A DNA stretch of 37,470 nt from GW2011-AR15 sp964512765 (GTDB taxonomy: Archaea; Nanobdellota; Nanobdellia; Woesearchaeales; GW2011-AR15), in assembly GCA_964512765.1 (NCBI GenBank), contig CAZEKF010000015.1, positions 1 to 37,470 of the forward strand. The letters run 5' to 3'. Numbering within the stretch: the first letter of the stretch is position 1; each line of letters opens with the position of its first letter. The notes beneath the pieces were generated by a model. The model was given only the letters and a program-made list of their open reading frames with translations, did not search any database and had not been told where the DNA came from. Both the position numbers and the translations under genes were made by a program. Below are positions 15,639-22,655 of this stretch, one piece after another.

Positions 15639-15649
15639 ATCTTGACAAA

Positions 15650-15669
15650 TTCAAATCCCGCCACCCGCA
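15650..15669 (+). pseudogene. Orphan tRNA 3' end (T loop to discriminator base)
   Basis: TTCAAAT (T loop), CCCGC (3' side of the T stem), CACCCGC (3' side of the acceptor stem) and A73 are all in the correct order and length. The bases before it (CTTGACAAA) cannot pair as a T stem, and no matching 5' acceptor GCGGGTG with a tRNA body is found in this window. It is therefore a fragment broken at the edge of the T loop. The G1-C72/A73 end is compatible with several tRNAs; leucine is one guess. Possible origins are an integration-site remnant or a tRNA gene destroyed by insertion. Confidence 0.65.
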
Positions 15670-15686
15670 TTCTTTTTTAATAAATC

Positions 15687-15694
15687 TTTATAAA
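15687..15694 (+). promoter_or_regulatory. TATA box of the methylthiotransferase gene
   Basis: TTTATAAA lies about 27 bases upstream of the ATG at 15718. This favours that start over the in-frame one nine bases upstream and suggests a leaderless message. Confidence 0.55.
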
Positions 15695-15717
15695 AAGTTC
15701 TGAGTTTCTTGATATTA

Positions 15718-16980
15718 ATGAAAAGAATCTTCATAAAAACATACGGTTGTTCATTTAACACAGCAGATTCTGAAGTAATGGCAGGTTTGTTAAAAGAATC
15801 CGGTAGGTATGATATTGTTAATTCTGAACAAAAAGCAGACATTGTGGTTATTAATAGTTGTACTGTTAAAACTAAAGCAGAGTCCAAATTTTGGAAAGAT
15901 GTTAGACAAATTAAAAAAACAAAGATATTAGCAGGTTGTGTTCCGCAATCTGAAAAAGATCTAAATAAATTCAAAGGTTATTCTGTTGTTGGAACTAACC
16001 AGATTAACAAGATTGTTGAAGTTGTTGATGAAACTATCAAAGGAAACACTATTCAATTATTAAAAAAAGAAACTAATCCCAGACTCAATATTCCAAAAAT
16101 AAGGAAAAACAATATTATTGAAATCGTGCCTATCAATGAAGGCTGTTTAGGTAAATGTGATTTCTGTATAACTAAGTTTGCGAGAGGACAGTTGATAAGC
16201 TATGATCCCGATGAAATTGCAAAACATTGTAGAAACGCTTTAAACAATGGTGCTAATGAACTTTGGTTAACCAGTCAAGATACTATGTGTTATGGCTATG
16301 ATATTAACACTAATATTGCTAATTTATTAAAGAAAATCTTAGAAATGAAGCGTGATTTTAAAATAAGACTTGGAATGGGTAACCCAGACTTTTTACTTGA
16401 TTATTTAGATGAATTAATAGAAGTATTCAAAGATCCAAGAATGTTCAAGTTCTTACATATTCCTGTTCAGTCAGGGTCTGATAATGTTTTAAAGCACATG
16501 AAACGAAACTATACTATTGATACTTTTACTGAAATCATTCCAAGATTCAGAAAAATACATCCTAACATTACAATCTCAACAGACATTATTGTTGGTTATC
16601 CTGATGAAACTGATGAAGATTTTAAACAAACAATTCAATTACTTAAAAAAACAATGCCTGATGTAATCAATGTTTCAAGGTTCTGGACTAGACCTGGAAC
16701 ATTAGCTGCTAGAAAAAAACAACTGCCGACTAAAACTATTAAAACTAGAGGACAGATAATGACAAAAACATACCATGAAATCGCTCTCAAACAAAATAAA
16801 AAATGGTTGAATTGGGAAGGAAAAGTAATAATTGACGAAATTGGTAAATCAAATTCATTTGTTGGAAGAAATTTTGCCTATAAGCCTGTAATTGTTAAAG
16901 GTAATTTTGAGATAGGCGATGAAATAGAAGTAAAAGTTAATGATGTTACTGCGTTTGATTTGAGAGCAAAAAGATTATAA
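15718..16980 (+). CDS. tRNA t6A37 methylthiotransferase (MtaB/CDKAL1 family)
   Basis: A radical-SAM enzyme that adds a methylthio group to t6A at position 37 of ANN-decoding tRNAs, giving ms2t6A. The N-terminal UPF0004 domain starts IFIKTYGCSFNTADSEVM and has cluster-binding Cys11, Cys48 (INSCTVK) and Cys74 (AGCVPQ). The radical-SAM motif EGCLGKCDFC (Cys143, Cys147, Cys150) binds the second 4Fe-4S cluster. LHIPVQSGSDNVLKHMKRNY and DIIVGYPDETDEDF are typical of the family, and a TRAM-like beta domain ends the 420-residue protein. Archaeal members lie close to eukaryotic CDKAL1 (e-MtaB). The following HTH gene starts 24 bases later and may be co-transcribed. Confidence 0.93.
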   Translation: MKRIFIKTYGCSFNTADSEVMAGLLKESGRYDIVNSEQKADIVVINSCTVKTKAESKFWKDVRQIKKTKILAGCVPQSEKDLNKFKGYSVVGTNQINKIVEVVDETIKGNTIQLLKKETNPRLNIPKIRKNNIIEIVPINEGCLGKCDFCITKFARGQLISYDPDEIAKHCRNALNNGANELWLTSQDTMCYGYDINTNIANLLKKILEMKRDFKIRLGMGNPDFLLDYLDELIEVFKDPRMFKFLHIPVQSGSDNVLKHMKRNYTIDTFTEIIPRFRKIHPNITISTDIIVGYPDETDEDFKQTIQLLKKTMPDVINVSRFWTRPGTLAARKKQLPTKTIKTRGQIMTKTYHEIALKQNKKWLNWEGKVIIDEIGKSNSFVGRNFAYKPVIVKGNFEIGDEIEVKVNDVTAFDLRAKRL

Positions 16981-17004
16981 AGTGTCAAGAATCCAAATAA
17001 TAAC

Positions 17005-17601
17005 ATGAAAACAATCTCTTCAGTCATTGAATCTGTTTTAAAAAAACATAAAGATTTGCCTAAACTTAAGAAAGATCTTTCTTCTAATTTAGAGTTCAGG
17101 TTATTGTTCACGATAGACTTTTCAAAATCATTTAAAGAAGCTAGGAAAGATTTTCTTAAAACATATTTGAATGATTTACTTACATTATCATTAGGAAATA
17201 TTAGTTTAGCAGCTAAAAAAGCGCACCTGCATAGAAGGCATTTGCATAGAATGATTAACAAACTCGAGATTAAACCTGATGAACATAAAAAAGAATTAAT
17301 TAAACCTTCTCAATATATGAAAGAAAACATATATAACATATTAGAAGAAAGATTGGCTGCGTTTGAAGAAGAAAAAAAAGTTAAGAACATTTATTCTAAT
17401 CTAGACGATATTTCGCAGTTAATAGCTGACAATATTGGAAACATATCATATGATGAAGCACTTGAATTGTTTGAAAAGGAATATATTGAAAAAGCTTTGA
17501 AAGATCATGATTTTAATATCCAAAAAACTGCAGATGCAATTGACATGAGCGAACGTACTTTATACAGGAAAATTAACAAGTTAAACATTGTTGTTGCTTA
17601 G
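17005..17601 (+). CDS. Protein with two Fis-type helix-turn-helix domains
   Basis: A predicted DNA-binding protein of 198 residues. Residues about 62-91 (LGNISLAAKKAHLHRRHLHR) and about 168-196 (FNIQKTADAIDMSERTLYRK) are both Fis/NtrC-C-terminal-type HTH units. Each follows a helix containing a FxxxYL or FEKEYI-like motif, so the protein looks like an internal duplication. Fis-type domains are mainly bacterial. It may act as a pseudo-dimer that bends DNA or as a local regulator. It starts 24 bases after the methylthiotransferase stop. There is no sensor or ATPase domain. The family is recognised by fold only, and the targets are unknown. Confidence 0.75.
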   Translation: MKTISSVIESVLKKHKDLPKLKKDLSSNLEFRLLFTIDFSKSFKEARKDFLKTYLNDLLTLSLGNISLAAKKAHLHRRHLHRMINKLEIKPDEHKKELIKPSQYMKENIYNILEERLAAFEEEKKVKNIYSNLDDISQLIADNIGNISYDEALELFEKEYIEKALKDHDFNIQKTADAIDMSERTLYRKINKLNIVVA

Positions 17602-17714
17602 TTTTGACAAAAAAGTCACATATATATCTACTCTACCACAATTTTATTTATATATATCTGTTAAATCACTAGTTGATAGTAGTTAAAATTCCACTAAAAC
17701 GGTGAATAATAAAA

Positions 17715-19652
17715 ATGACAGCTAAACAAAAAAAACCAGAACAAAAAGATGACAAACAACCAATTGATGTGTTAGACGTAAATAAAATACCAAACATTTC
17801 CAAAGAAGCAAAGGATAAGCTTGAAAAAATAAAAAAACAATTAGATAAGTTTAAGAAAGAAGTTCTTGCTAAGTTTGACAAGTACATTATGGGAATTACA
17901 TTATTACCTCCTAGAAAACAGTTACCAATGGCGCAGGGTATGCCAATGGGAGGAGGCATGGCACCGCCTGGTATGGGAAGTATGCAACCTCCAATGGGAC
18001 AACCGTTACCTGGCCAACAGCCTAAACAACCTAACAAAGACGAAGTTAGTGTCATGGTCCTTGTTGATGATTCAGATAGCAAAAAAATGTCAAAGTACGA
18101 GCTGAAAACCAAACTTGGCCAAATAATTCATAAAATGGGTAAGGATATTGACCCGAATATTAACGCTGATACAGTTATTTTAAGCGAAGTATGGCAAAGT
18201 TGTTACGATGCAAAATACGATATGTTAGTAAGGATAGCTTCAGGAGCTCCTGTTTATGACGTTGGTATGTTAGCTGCTATTAAAATATCAGAAATTCACA
18301 AACAAATGGTTCTTAAGAAATTTGAAAAATATATTGTAACATATGTATTAGCAGGTAGCTTAGTACAGGGTAAAGCAAGACCTGACTCTGACATTGACGT
18401 TTTTGTAGTTATTGATGACACAGACGTTAAAAAAATGACCAGAGTAGAATTAAAAGATAAACTACGAGCTATTATTATTGGAATGGGTATTCAAGCTGGT
18501 GAAATGACTGGGATAAGAAACAAGCTAAACATCCAGGTTTATATTTTAACAGATTTCTGGGATAATGTTAAAGAAGCAAACCCAATAATATTTACTTTCC
18601 TGAGAGACGGTATACCGTTCTATGACAGAGGAATTTTCATGCCATGGAAACAATTGCTTAAAATGGGTAAAATTAAACCGAGTAAAGAAGCAATCGACAT
18701 CTTCATGAGCTCAGGTGATCAGATGCTGCAAAGAGTTAAGTTTAAGCTCAACACTATAGGTATGGAAGATACGTTCTATGCCATATTAACACCATCGCAA
18801 GCAGCTTTGATGTTGTACGGTGTACCACCTCCAACGCCTAAAGAAACACCTGAGTTAATGAGAGAGGTTTTTGTTAAAAAAGAAAAACTTCTTGAAGATG
18901 AATATGTAAAGATTCTTGAACATAATATCCAGGTTAGAAAAGATCTTGAACATAAAGCAAAAAAAGAATTAACAGGTAAGGAAGCTGATAAGTTATTAGA
19001 CGATTCACAAAAATATCTTAAACGAATCAAAAAACTTTTCAAGCAAATTGATAAGATCAAAGAAGAAGAATCTTTAGTGCATACGTATGACACTACTGTC
19101 ACTATTCTTAGAGATATCTTAAGGTTAGAAGAAATTGAAAAGGTTAAAGAAGAAGAAGTAATAAAAACCTTTGAAAAAGAACTAATTGACAGTGGAAAAG
19201 TGCCGCATAAATATCTGAGAATGATCAAAGACGTTGTCAAAGCTAAGAAAGACTATGACACTGGTAAATTAACTAAAACAGACATTACAAATGTTAAAAA
19301 AGTTAGTAAAGACCTTCATAAATTCTTAGTAGAATATATCCAGAGAAAACGTGGTAAAGAAATTGAAAAAGCTAAAATTAAAGTAAAACACGGTAAATTG
19401 TTCGGTGAAGTTCTTATGTTAGGTAAAACAGCTTTTATAACGCATAACTTAGACGCTGAAGAAAAAGAAATTACCAAGGCAGACATTGACAAAGATGGTT
19501 CTCTGAAAAATATTCGAGAAAGTTCTAATGAAGAACTTGAACAAGCATTGGTTGATCAAGCAATACCTGCAAAAGTTTTTATTAAACAACCTGTGTTTGA
19601 AAATCTTAGAGAAATCTTTGGGAAAGACGTTGAAGTAATGTTACATCATTAA
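17715..19652 (+). CDS. Nucleotidyltransferase-fold protein with a degenerate first copy and long helical C-terminus
   Basis: Residues about 200-320 form a polymerase-beta-like nucleotidyltransferase domain: FEKYIVTYVLAGSLVQGKAR, then PDSDIDVFVVID with the GS motif at 214-215 and catalytic Asp226 and Asp228. Residues about 52-190 repeat the same plan (FDKYIMGITLL; EVSVMVLVDDSDSKKMSKYE against DIDVFVVIDDTDVKKMTRVE; GAPVYDVG against GIPFYDRG). The first copy lacks the GS motif: a Met/Gly/Pro-rich loop at 70-105 takes its place, and Glu110 and Ser112 occupy the catalytic positions. Residues 350-560 are charged and helical. Members of this fold modify proteins, RNA or antibiotics, or act as HEPN/MNT pairs, so the substrate is open. 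GGTGA at 17701 supports the start. Confidence 0.72.
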   Translation: MTAKQKKPEQKDDKQPIDVLDVNKIPNISKEAKDKLEKIKKQLDKFKKEVLAKFDKYIMGITLLPPRKQLPMAQGMPMGGGMAPPGMGSMQPPMGQPLPGQQPKQPNKDEVSVMVLVDDSDSKKMSKYELKTKLGQIIHKMGKDIDPNINADTVILSEVWQSCYDAKYDMLVRIASGAPVYDVGMLAAIKISEIHKQMVLKKFEKYIVTYVLAGSLVQGKARPDSDIDVFVVIDDTDVKKMTRVELKDKLRAIIIGMGIQAGEMTGIRNKLNIQVYILTDFWDNVKEANPIIFTFLRDGIPFYDRGIFMPWKQLLKMGKIKPSKEAIDIFMSSGDQMLQRVKFKLNTIGMEDTFYAILTPSQAALMLYGVPPPTPKETPELMREVFVKKEKLLEDEYVKILEHNIQVRKDLEHKAKKELTGKEADKLLDDSQKYLKRIKKLFKQIDKIKEEESLVHTYDTTVTILRDILRLEEIEKVKEEEVIKTFEKELIDSGKVPHKYLRMIKDVVKAKKDYDTGKLTKTDITNVKKVSKDLHKFLVEYIQRKRGKEIEKAKIKVKHGKLFGEVLMLGKTAFITHNLDAEEKEITKADIDKDGSLKNIRESSNEELEQALVDQAIPAKVFIKQPVFENLREIFGKDVEVMLHH

Positions 19653-19668
19653 TTTTTTTTTATTTATA

Positions 19669-20283
19669 ATGAACCATGAAATAAATTTGTTAAAGCAAAG
19701 AATATTTTTTGGTACAGAACAAACTATTGATGATTCTTTAAGTAATGATATTCTTCCTGATAGGTTTTCATTAGAAGAAATCATGGAATCATTGATTGAT
19801 AGACCAGAAGAATCATTGGTTGTTGCTCCTGAAAACATTGAACTTGGCCCTGTTGAAAATATCAATGAACAACCTTTGTTAATTGAAGAAGAACCTGAAT
19901 CAAAAAAACCTAAATTTATTCTGTACGAAATAATGAAAAACACGTACATTGTGTATGTTAGAGAAAATGATGAAGATAGTCCTGTTTGGAAACATTACAT
20001 TGGAAAACCTCAACAAAAGGATGAAGAGCATAACTATGGCTTGTTTGTACCTGCTGGTGTAATGGTCAGACGAGTTCCTCAGAATGTACTTGGTAATGGT
20101 GTTTTAGGCAGAGCCTTTATATACAGTAGTTACATTGAAATATTGGATTCATTACATGGCAACGCATACCAAGAAGTTCTTACGCATGAAGTTCTTCATA
20201 TACTACACCCAGAGAAAAAAGAAATGGATATAAGGCAAATGACGCGTAATTATATTGGATGTTGTAATACTGTTTATCATTAA
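19669..20283 (+). CDS. Putative HExxH zinc metallopeptidase
   Basis: A 204-residue protein. Residues about 1-80 are acidic and low in complexity (RPEESLVVAPENIELGPVEN). Residues 80-204 look like a small globular domain with the zinc-binding motif THEVLHILHP near 176-185, so His, Glu and His of HExxH are present. A third ligand is not clear; Glu or Asp in KKEMD nearby could serve. There is no signal peptide or membrane helix, so it is probably cytoplasmic. It follows the nucleotidyltransferase-like gene by 16 bases and is probably in the same transcript. The last codons (GCCNTVYH) are part of a 29-base sequence repeated 115 bases downstream. Peptidase activity is an inference. Confidence 0.65.
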   Translation: MNHEINLLKQRIFFGTEQTIDDSLSNDILPDRFSLEEIMESLIDRPEESLVVAPENIELGPVENINEQPLLIEEEPESKKPKFILYEIMKNTYIVYVRENDEDSPVWKHYIGKPQQKDEEHNYGLFVPAGVMVRRVPQNVLGNGVLGRAFIYSSYIEILDSLHGNAYQEVLTHEVLHILHPEKKEMDIRQMTRNYIGCCNTVYH

Positions 20284-20397
20284 TAATTCTTCGGACAACT
20301 TGACGTTTTTTTAAGTCAATGTTGTCCTTAAGGTGTTTTCCTCAAGGTTTTTTTAAAAGCTTGATGGCATTGGATGTTGTAATACTGTTTATCATTA
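20254..20397 (+). repeat. 29-base direct repeat, 115 bases apart
   Basis: The sequence at 20254-20282, covering the last codons and nearly all of the stop codon of the HExxH gene, is repeated without change at 20369-20397. The flanks differ on both sides. The 86 bases between the copies hold two hairpins and a T7 run. This could be a duplication made during an insertion or a copying error. The second copy has no coding role. Confidence 0.85.
20293..20354 (+). terminator. Two-hairpin terminator-like element between the repeats
   Basis: GGACAACTTGAC (20293-20304) pairs with GTCAATGTTGTCC (20315-20327), 12 pairs with one bulged T. The alternative second hairpin uses CCTTAAGG (20326-20333) and CCTCAAGG (20340-20347), seven of eight pairs, followed directly by seven T residues at 20348-20354. 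The second has the form of an intrinsic terminator. The two share two bases. Confidence 0.6.
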
Positions 20398-20451
20398 GAT
20401 TACTGTTGTTTCTTAATTTATTACTATCTAATGACGATTATTTAGAAATAT

Positions 20452-20459
20452 ATTTAAAT
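20452..20459 (+). promoter_or_regulatory. TATA box of the ImmA/IrrE-like gene
   Basis: ATTTAAAT lies about 25 bases before the ATG at 20481. The preceding gene is separated by the terminator-like hairpins, so this gene probably has its own promoter. Confidence 0.5.
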
Positions 20460-20480
20460 AAGAAGTTTTAACTCAAGGAT

Positions 20481-21002
20481 ATGGTCCTAGACGAACAAAG
20501 AAAAGAAGAGATCTCTGACCTTGTGCTAAATCTAAAAGCAAGACTTGGAATAAATGGAGAAATAGACTTTCCAGATATTTGCAGGAAACTTAATATACAC
20601 TATTTGTTCTGTGATGATATAACCGAGCCTCATGCTGCACGTAATTTTAGCACTCATAGAAATTTTATTGTTTTTCCAAGTGATTATCCTACAAAACTTC
20701 TTCCAACTGCTTCATGCCATGAGCTGGGGCATCTTTTTCTAGGCCACATAAAAAAGAACTGTAATAGAACAAACAGAGAAGACGAATCCGAAGCAAACTA
20801 TTTTGCTAGTGAGTTACTTGGGAAGGATTATAATCCTAGTCCAAGACTAATCATGAAATTTAGTTATTATCTGCATTTTAATAGACCCTTACTTTTGATA
20901 AAAAGTACTTTTTTTGGTAACGAAAAAAAGGCATTAGATAATTTTTTACATGAATACGAAAAAAGTTTGGTACCTGCATATTTACGTCGTTCTTCACGCT
21001 AA
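20481..21002 (+). CDS. ImmA/IrrE-family zinc metallopeptidase
   Basis: Peptidases of this family often cut a specific repressor: ImmA cuts ImmR in ICEBs1, and IrrE cuts DdrO in Deinococcus. The motif ASCHELGHLFLGH near residues 77-89 supplies His80, Glu81 and His84, and REDESEANYFASELL near 99-113 supplies the third zinc ligand (Glu104 or Glu102). The N-terminal part (FPDICRKLNIHYLFCDD) matches the usual start of the domain. The length is 173 residues with no fused HTH, so any repressor is encoded separately; none is seen adjacent. It lies upstream of three tandem paralogues, the first of which has an inverted repeat in its promoter. Confidence 0.88.
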   Translation: MVLDEQRKEEISDLVLNLKARLGINGEIDFPDICRKLNIHYLFCDDITEPHAARNFSTHRNFIVFPSDYPTKLLPTASCHELGHLFLGHIKKNCNRTNREDESEANYFASELLGKDYNPSPRLIMKFSYYLHFNRPLLLIKSTFFGNEKKALDNFLHEYEKSLVPAYLRRSSR

Positions 21003-21012
21003 TTCGACAAAA

Positions 21013-21045
21013 ACTATATAAACCAGTATAGTTATTTATATACTG
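21013..21045 (+). promoter_or_regulatory. Promoter and candidate operator of the tandem-paralogue operon
   Basis: CTATATAAA at about 21013-21021 is a good TATA box for the ATG at 21053. Directly downstream, CAGTATA (21024-21030) and TATACTG (21039-21045) form an inverted repeat with an eight-base spacer. It covers the expected transcription start, where a bound repressor would block RNA polymerase. The operator role is inferred; the AT-rich context makes chance possible. Confidence 0.5.
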
Positions 21046-21052
21046 ACGTAGA

Positions 21053-21565
21053 ATGGACACTAGTTTATCAGATTATAGTAAATATAACTTTCATAGGACT
21101 ATAAAGTATAAAGGAGTGTTTGATTTTGACGGGTTTTACAAGTTCATGGTTCAATGGATTAAAGATCATGACTTTGACTTTTACGAATCAAAAGTGTGGG
21201 ACTATCCGCCTTACAAGATCCATAAATTAATGGGCCGTAAAAAAATAAATTTTTATTGTATGTTCATGCTTTTACCAGAAATCTGGGTCTGGGAAGCTAA
21301 GCCTGTTGAAGTTATTAGAGATGGTCACGTGAAAAAGTTAATAGATGCTAGAATGAAAGTCATAATAAACGGTGGGTACATAACTGACTACGACGGTGAC
21401 TTTGAAAAAGCTGGGTTGAAAAAAATTGAGAAATTTCTTAACAATAAAATATTATATCACGATAATTTATTAAAATATTTTGATTACCTTGATTATTATT
21501 TATATGATTTCATGACTGATGTTAAAAAATATTTAGAAATGGAGACTGCTAGCAATGCATTTTAA
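21053..21565 (+). CDS. Tandem paralogue family, member 1 (unknown function)
   Basis: The first of three consecutive proteins of about 170 residues that share a plan. The recognisable parts are an N-terminal YKGVFDFDGFYKFMVQWI segment, an aromatic-rich central beta region with W residues (LPEIWVWEAKPVE), a RDGHVKKLIDARMKVIINGG hairpin and a C-terminal helix. It is the most divergent member: it lacks the YLNMNKF ending and has more Asp and Tyr. No signal peptide, membrane helix or catalytic motif is seen. The next gene starts two bases after its stop. It is probably co-transcribed with members 2 and 3. Confidence 0.7.
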   Translation: MDTSLSDYSKYNFHRTIKYKGVFDFDGFYKFMVQWIKDHDFDFYESKVWDYPPYKIHKLMGRKKINFYCMFMLLPEIWVWEAKPVEVIRDGHVKKLIDARMKVIINGGYITDYDGDFEKAGLKKIEKFLNNKILYHDNLLKYFDYLDYYLYDFMTDVKKYLEMETASNAF

Positions 21566-21567
21566 AA

Positions 21568-22083
21568 ATGGTTGAGATATATAGTACAGTTGTTGCTGAA
21601 ACCCTTGCTTTTGAGGGATTGTTTACTGTTAAAGAACTGTTTAGGATGATTGACAAATATTTCAGAAGAAAAGGGTTTGATAAAAAAATTATATTTGACG
21701 AAGAGTATCAAACAGAAAAAGGTAAGTATTTCCACTTAAAAACTGATTATTATAAAAAAGTTGACGCGTATATTAGATTGCAAACCAGGTTCTGGATATA
21801 TGTTAACGAGTATAAATACGTTGAAAAAGAAGTTGACGGACAAAAAGTTAAGACTGCTCACGGAAAACTAACCATTATTTTTGACGGATTTTTACAAACT
21901 GAATATTTTAATTTGTTCCCTGATTCAAAACCGTTTTACTTTTTGTTTAAAGTATTTTATGAAAAGTTTTTAGCTAGACCTAGAATAGCATACTGGGAAA
22001 ATGTTTCAAAACATATTACAAACGAAGTTAAGACTGAAGTTTCTAGTTACCTTAACATGAACAAATTTTTGTATGAACGATAA
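21568..22083 (+). CDS. Tandem paralogue family, member 2 (unknown function)
   Basis: A 171-residue protein. Shared marks are FEGLFTVKELFRMIDKYFRR, an RKGF turn, FWIYVNEYKYVEKEVDGQKV, HGKLTIIFDGFLQTEY, a FKVFYEKFLAR helix and the C-terminus YLNMNKFLYER. Member 3 has the same order: KGIF, KKKGY, KKKVDGINIK, KGKVNIVLDCF, IFDKFLF and LNMNKFLF. The pattern of aromatic beta strands flanked by helices suggests a small ligand- or protein-binding domain. I find no known family. It starts two bases after member 1 and ends nine bases before member 3. Confidence 0.72.
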   Translation: MVEIYSTVVAETLAFEGLFTVKELFRMIDKYFRRKGFDKKIIFDEEYQTEKGKYFHLKTDYYKKVDAYIRLQTRFWIYVNEYKYVEKEVDGQKVKTAHGKLTIIFDGFLQTEYFNLFPDSKPFYFLFKVFYEKFLARPRIAYWENVSKHITNEVKTEVSSYLNMNKFLYER

Positions 22084-22092
22084 ACAAAGAAA

Positions 22093-22602
22093 ATGCTAAG
22101 AGATGAAATACAACACGTTGCACTTGGAATGAGTGTTAATTATAAAGGTATTTTTAGTTATAATGACTTGATAGTTATGATTGAATCTTTTTTTAAGAAA
22201 AAAGGTTACACAAGATTTATGATAAGTCATAAAGAAGAAAACAAAAAAAAAGGTCGGCACATTAATATTAGGATGAGACCGTTTAGAAAAGTTAAAGCTA
22301 ACAAGCTTGAAATTCAAATCTGGATAACTGTTTCTGATCTTGTAGATGTTAAGAAAAAAGTTGATGGAATAAATATTAAACTTAACAAGGGTAAAGTTAA
22401 CATAGTCCTGGATTGTTTTGTTATTGAAGATATGAGAGGTAAATGGGAAGCAAGGGCCGAGTATACATTTATCAGAACAATATTTGACAAATTCTTGTTC
22501 AAATCTAAAAGTAAAGATTTCGAAGGTATGGTTAAATCTGATGCAACTGAACTAAGAGATGAACTGCATAGTTTTCTTAATATGAATAAGTTTTTGTTTT
22601 AA
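22093..22602 (+). CDS. Tandem paralogue family, member 3 (unknown function)
   Basis: A 169-residue protein, very basic (KEENKKKGRHINIRMRPFRK). Family marks are YKGIFSYNDLIVMIESFF, KKKGYTRFMI, IWITVSDLVDVKKKVDGINI, KGKVNIVLDCFVIED, IRTIFDKFLF and the C-terminal FLNMNKFLF. The strong positive charge compared with member 1 suggests that the three copies have specialised, perhaps as a hetero-oligomer or with one nucleic-acid-binding subunit. No membrane segment is present. It is the last gene of the group; the downstream MFS gene has its own TATA box. Confidence 0.72.
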   Translation: MLRDEIQHVALGMSVNYKGIFSYNDLIVMIESFFKKKGYTRFMISHKEENKKKGRHINIRMRPFRKVKANKLEIQIWITVSDLVDVKKKVDGINIKLNKGKVNIVLDCFVIEDMRGKWEARAEYTFIRTIFDKFLFKSKSKDFEGMVKSDATELRDELHSFLNMNKFLF

Positions 22603-22655
22603 ATTTTTATTAAAAAAGAAAAACATTATAAGTCCAAATCATCTAACTTTCTTAA

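Noticed and set aside
15650..15669. Trans-spliced split-tRNA 3' half as in Nanoarchaeum
   Set aside because: Split halves have GC-rich complementary leaders and usually break at 37/38. Here the break is at the T loop and the upstream bases are AT-rich, with no partner in the window.
17715..20283. HEPN/MNT toxin-antitoxin pair
   Set aside because: The nucleotidyltransferase protein is far larger than MNT antitoxins, and its neighbour has HExxH rather than the HEPN RNase motif R-x4-6-H.
20481..22602. Toxin-antitoxin or prophage immunity module
   Set aside because: ImmA/IrrE proteins occur in such modules, but there is no fused or adjacent HTH repressor, integrase or phage gene, and the three paralogues show no toxin motif.
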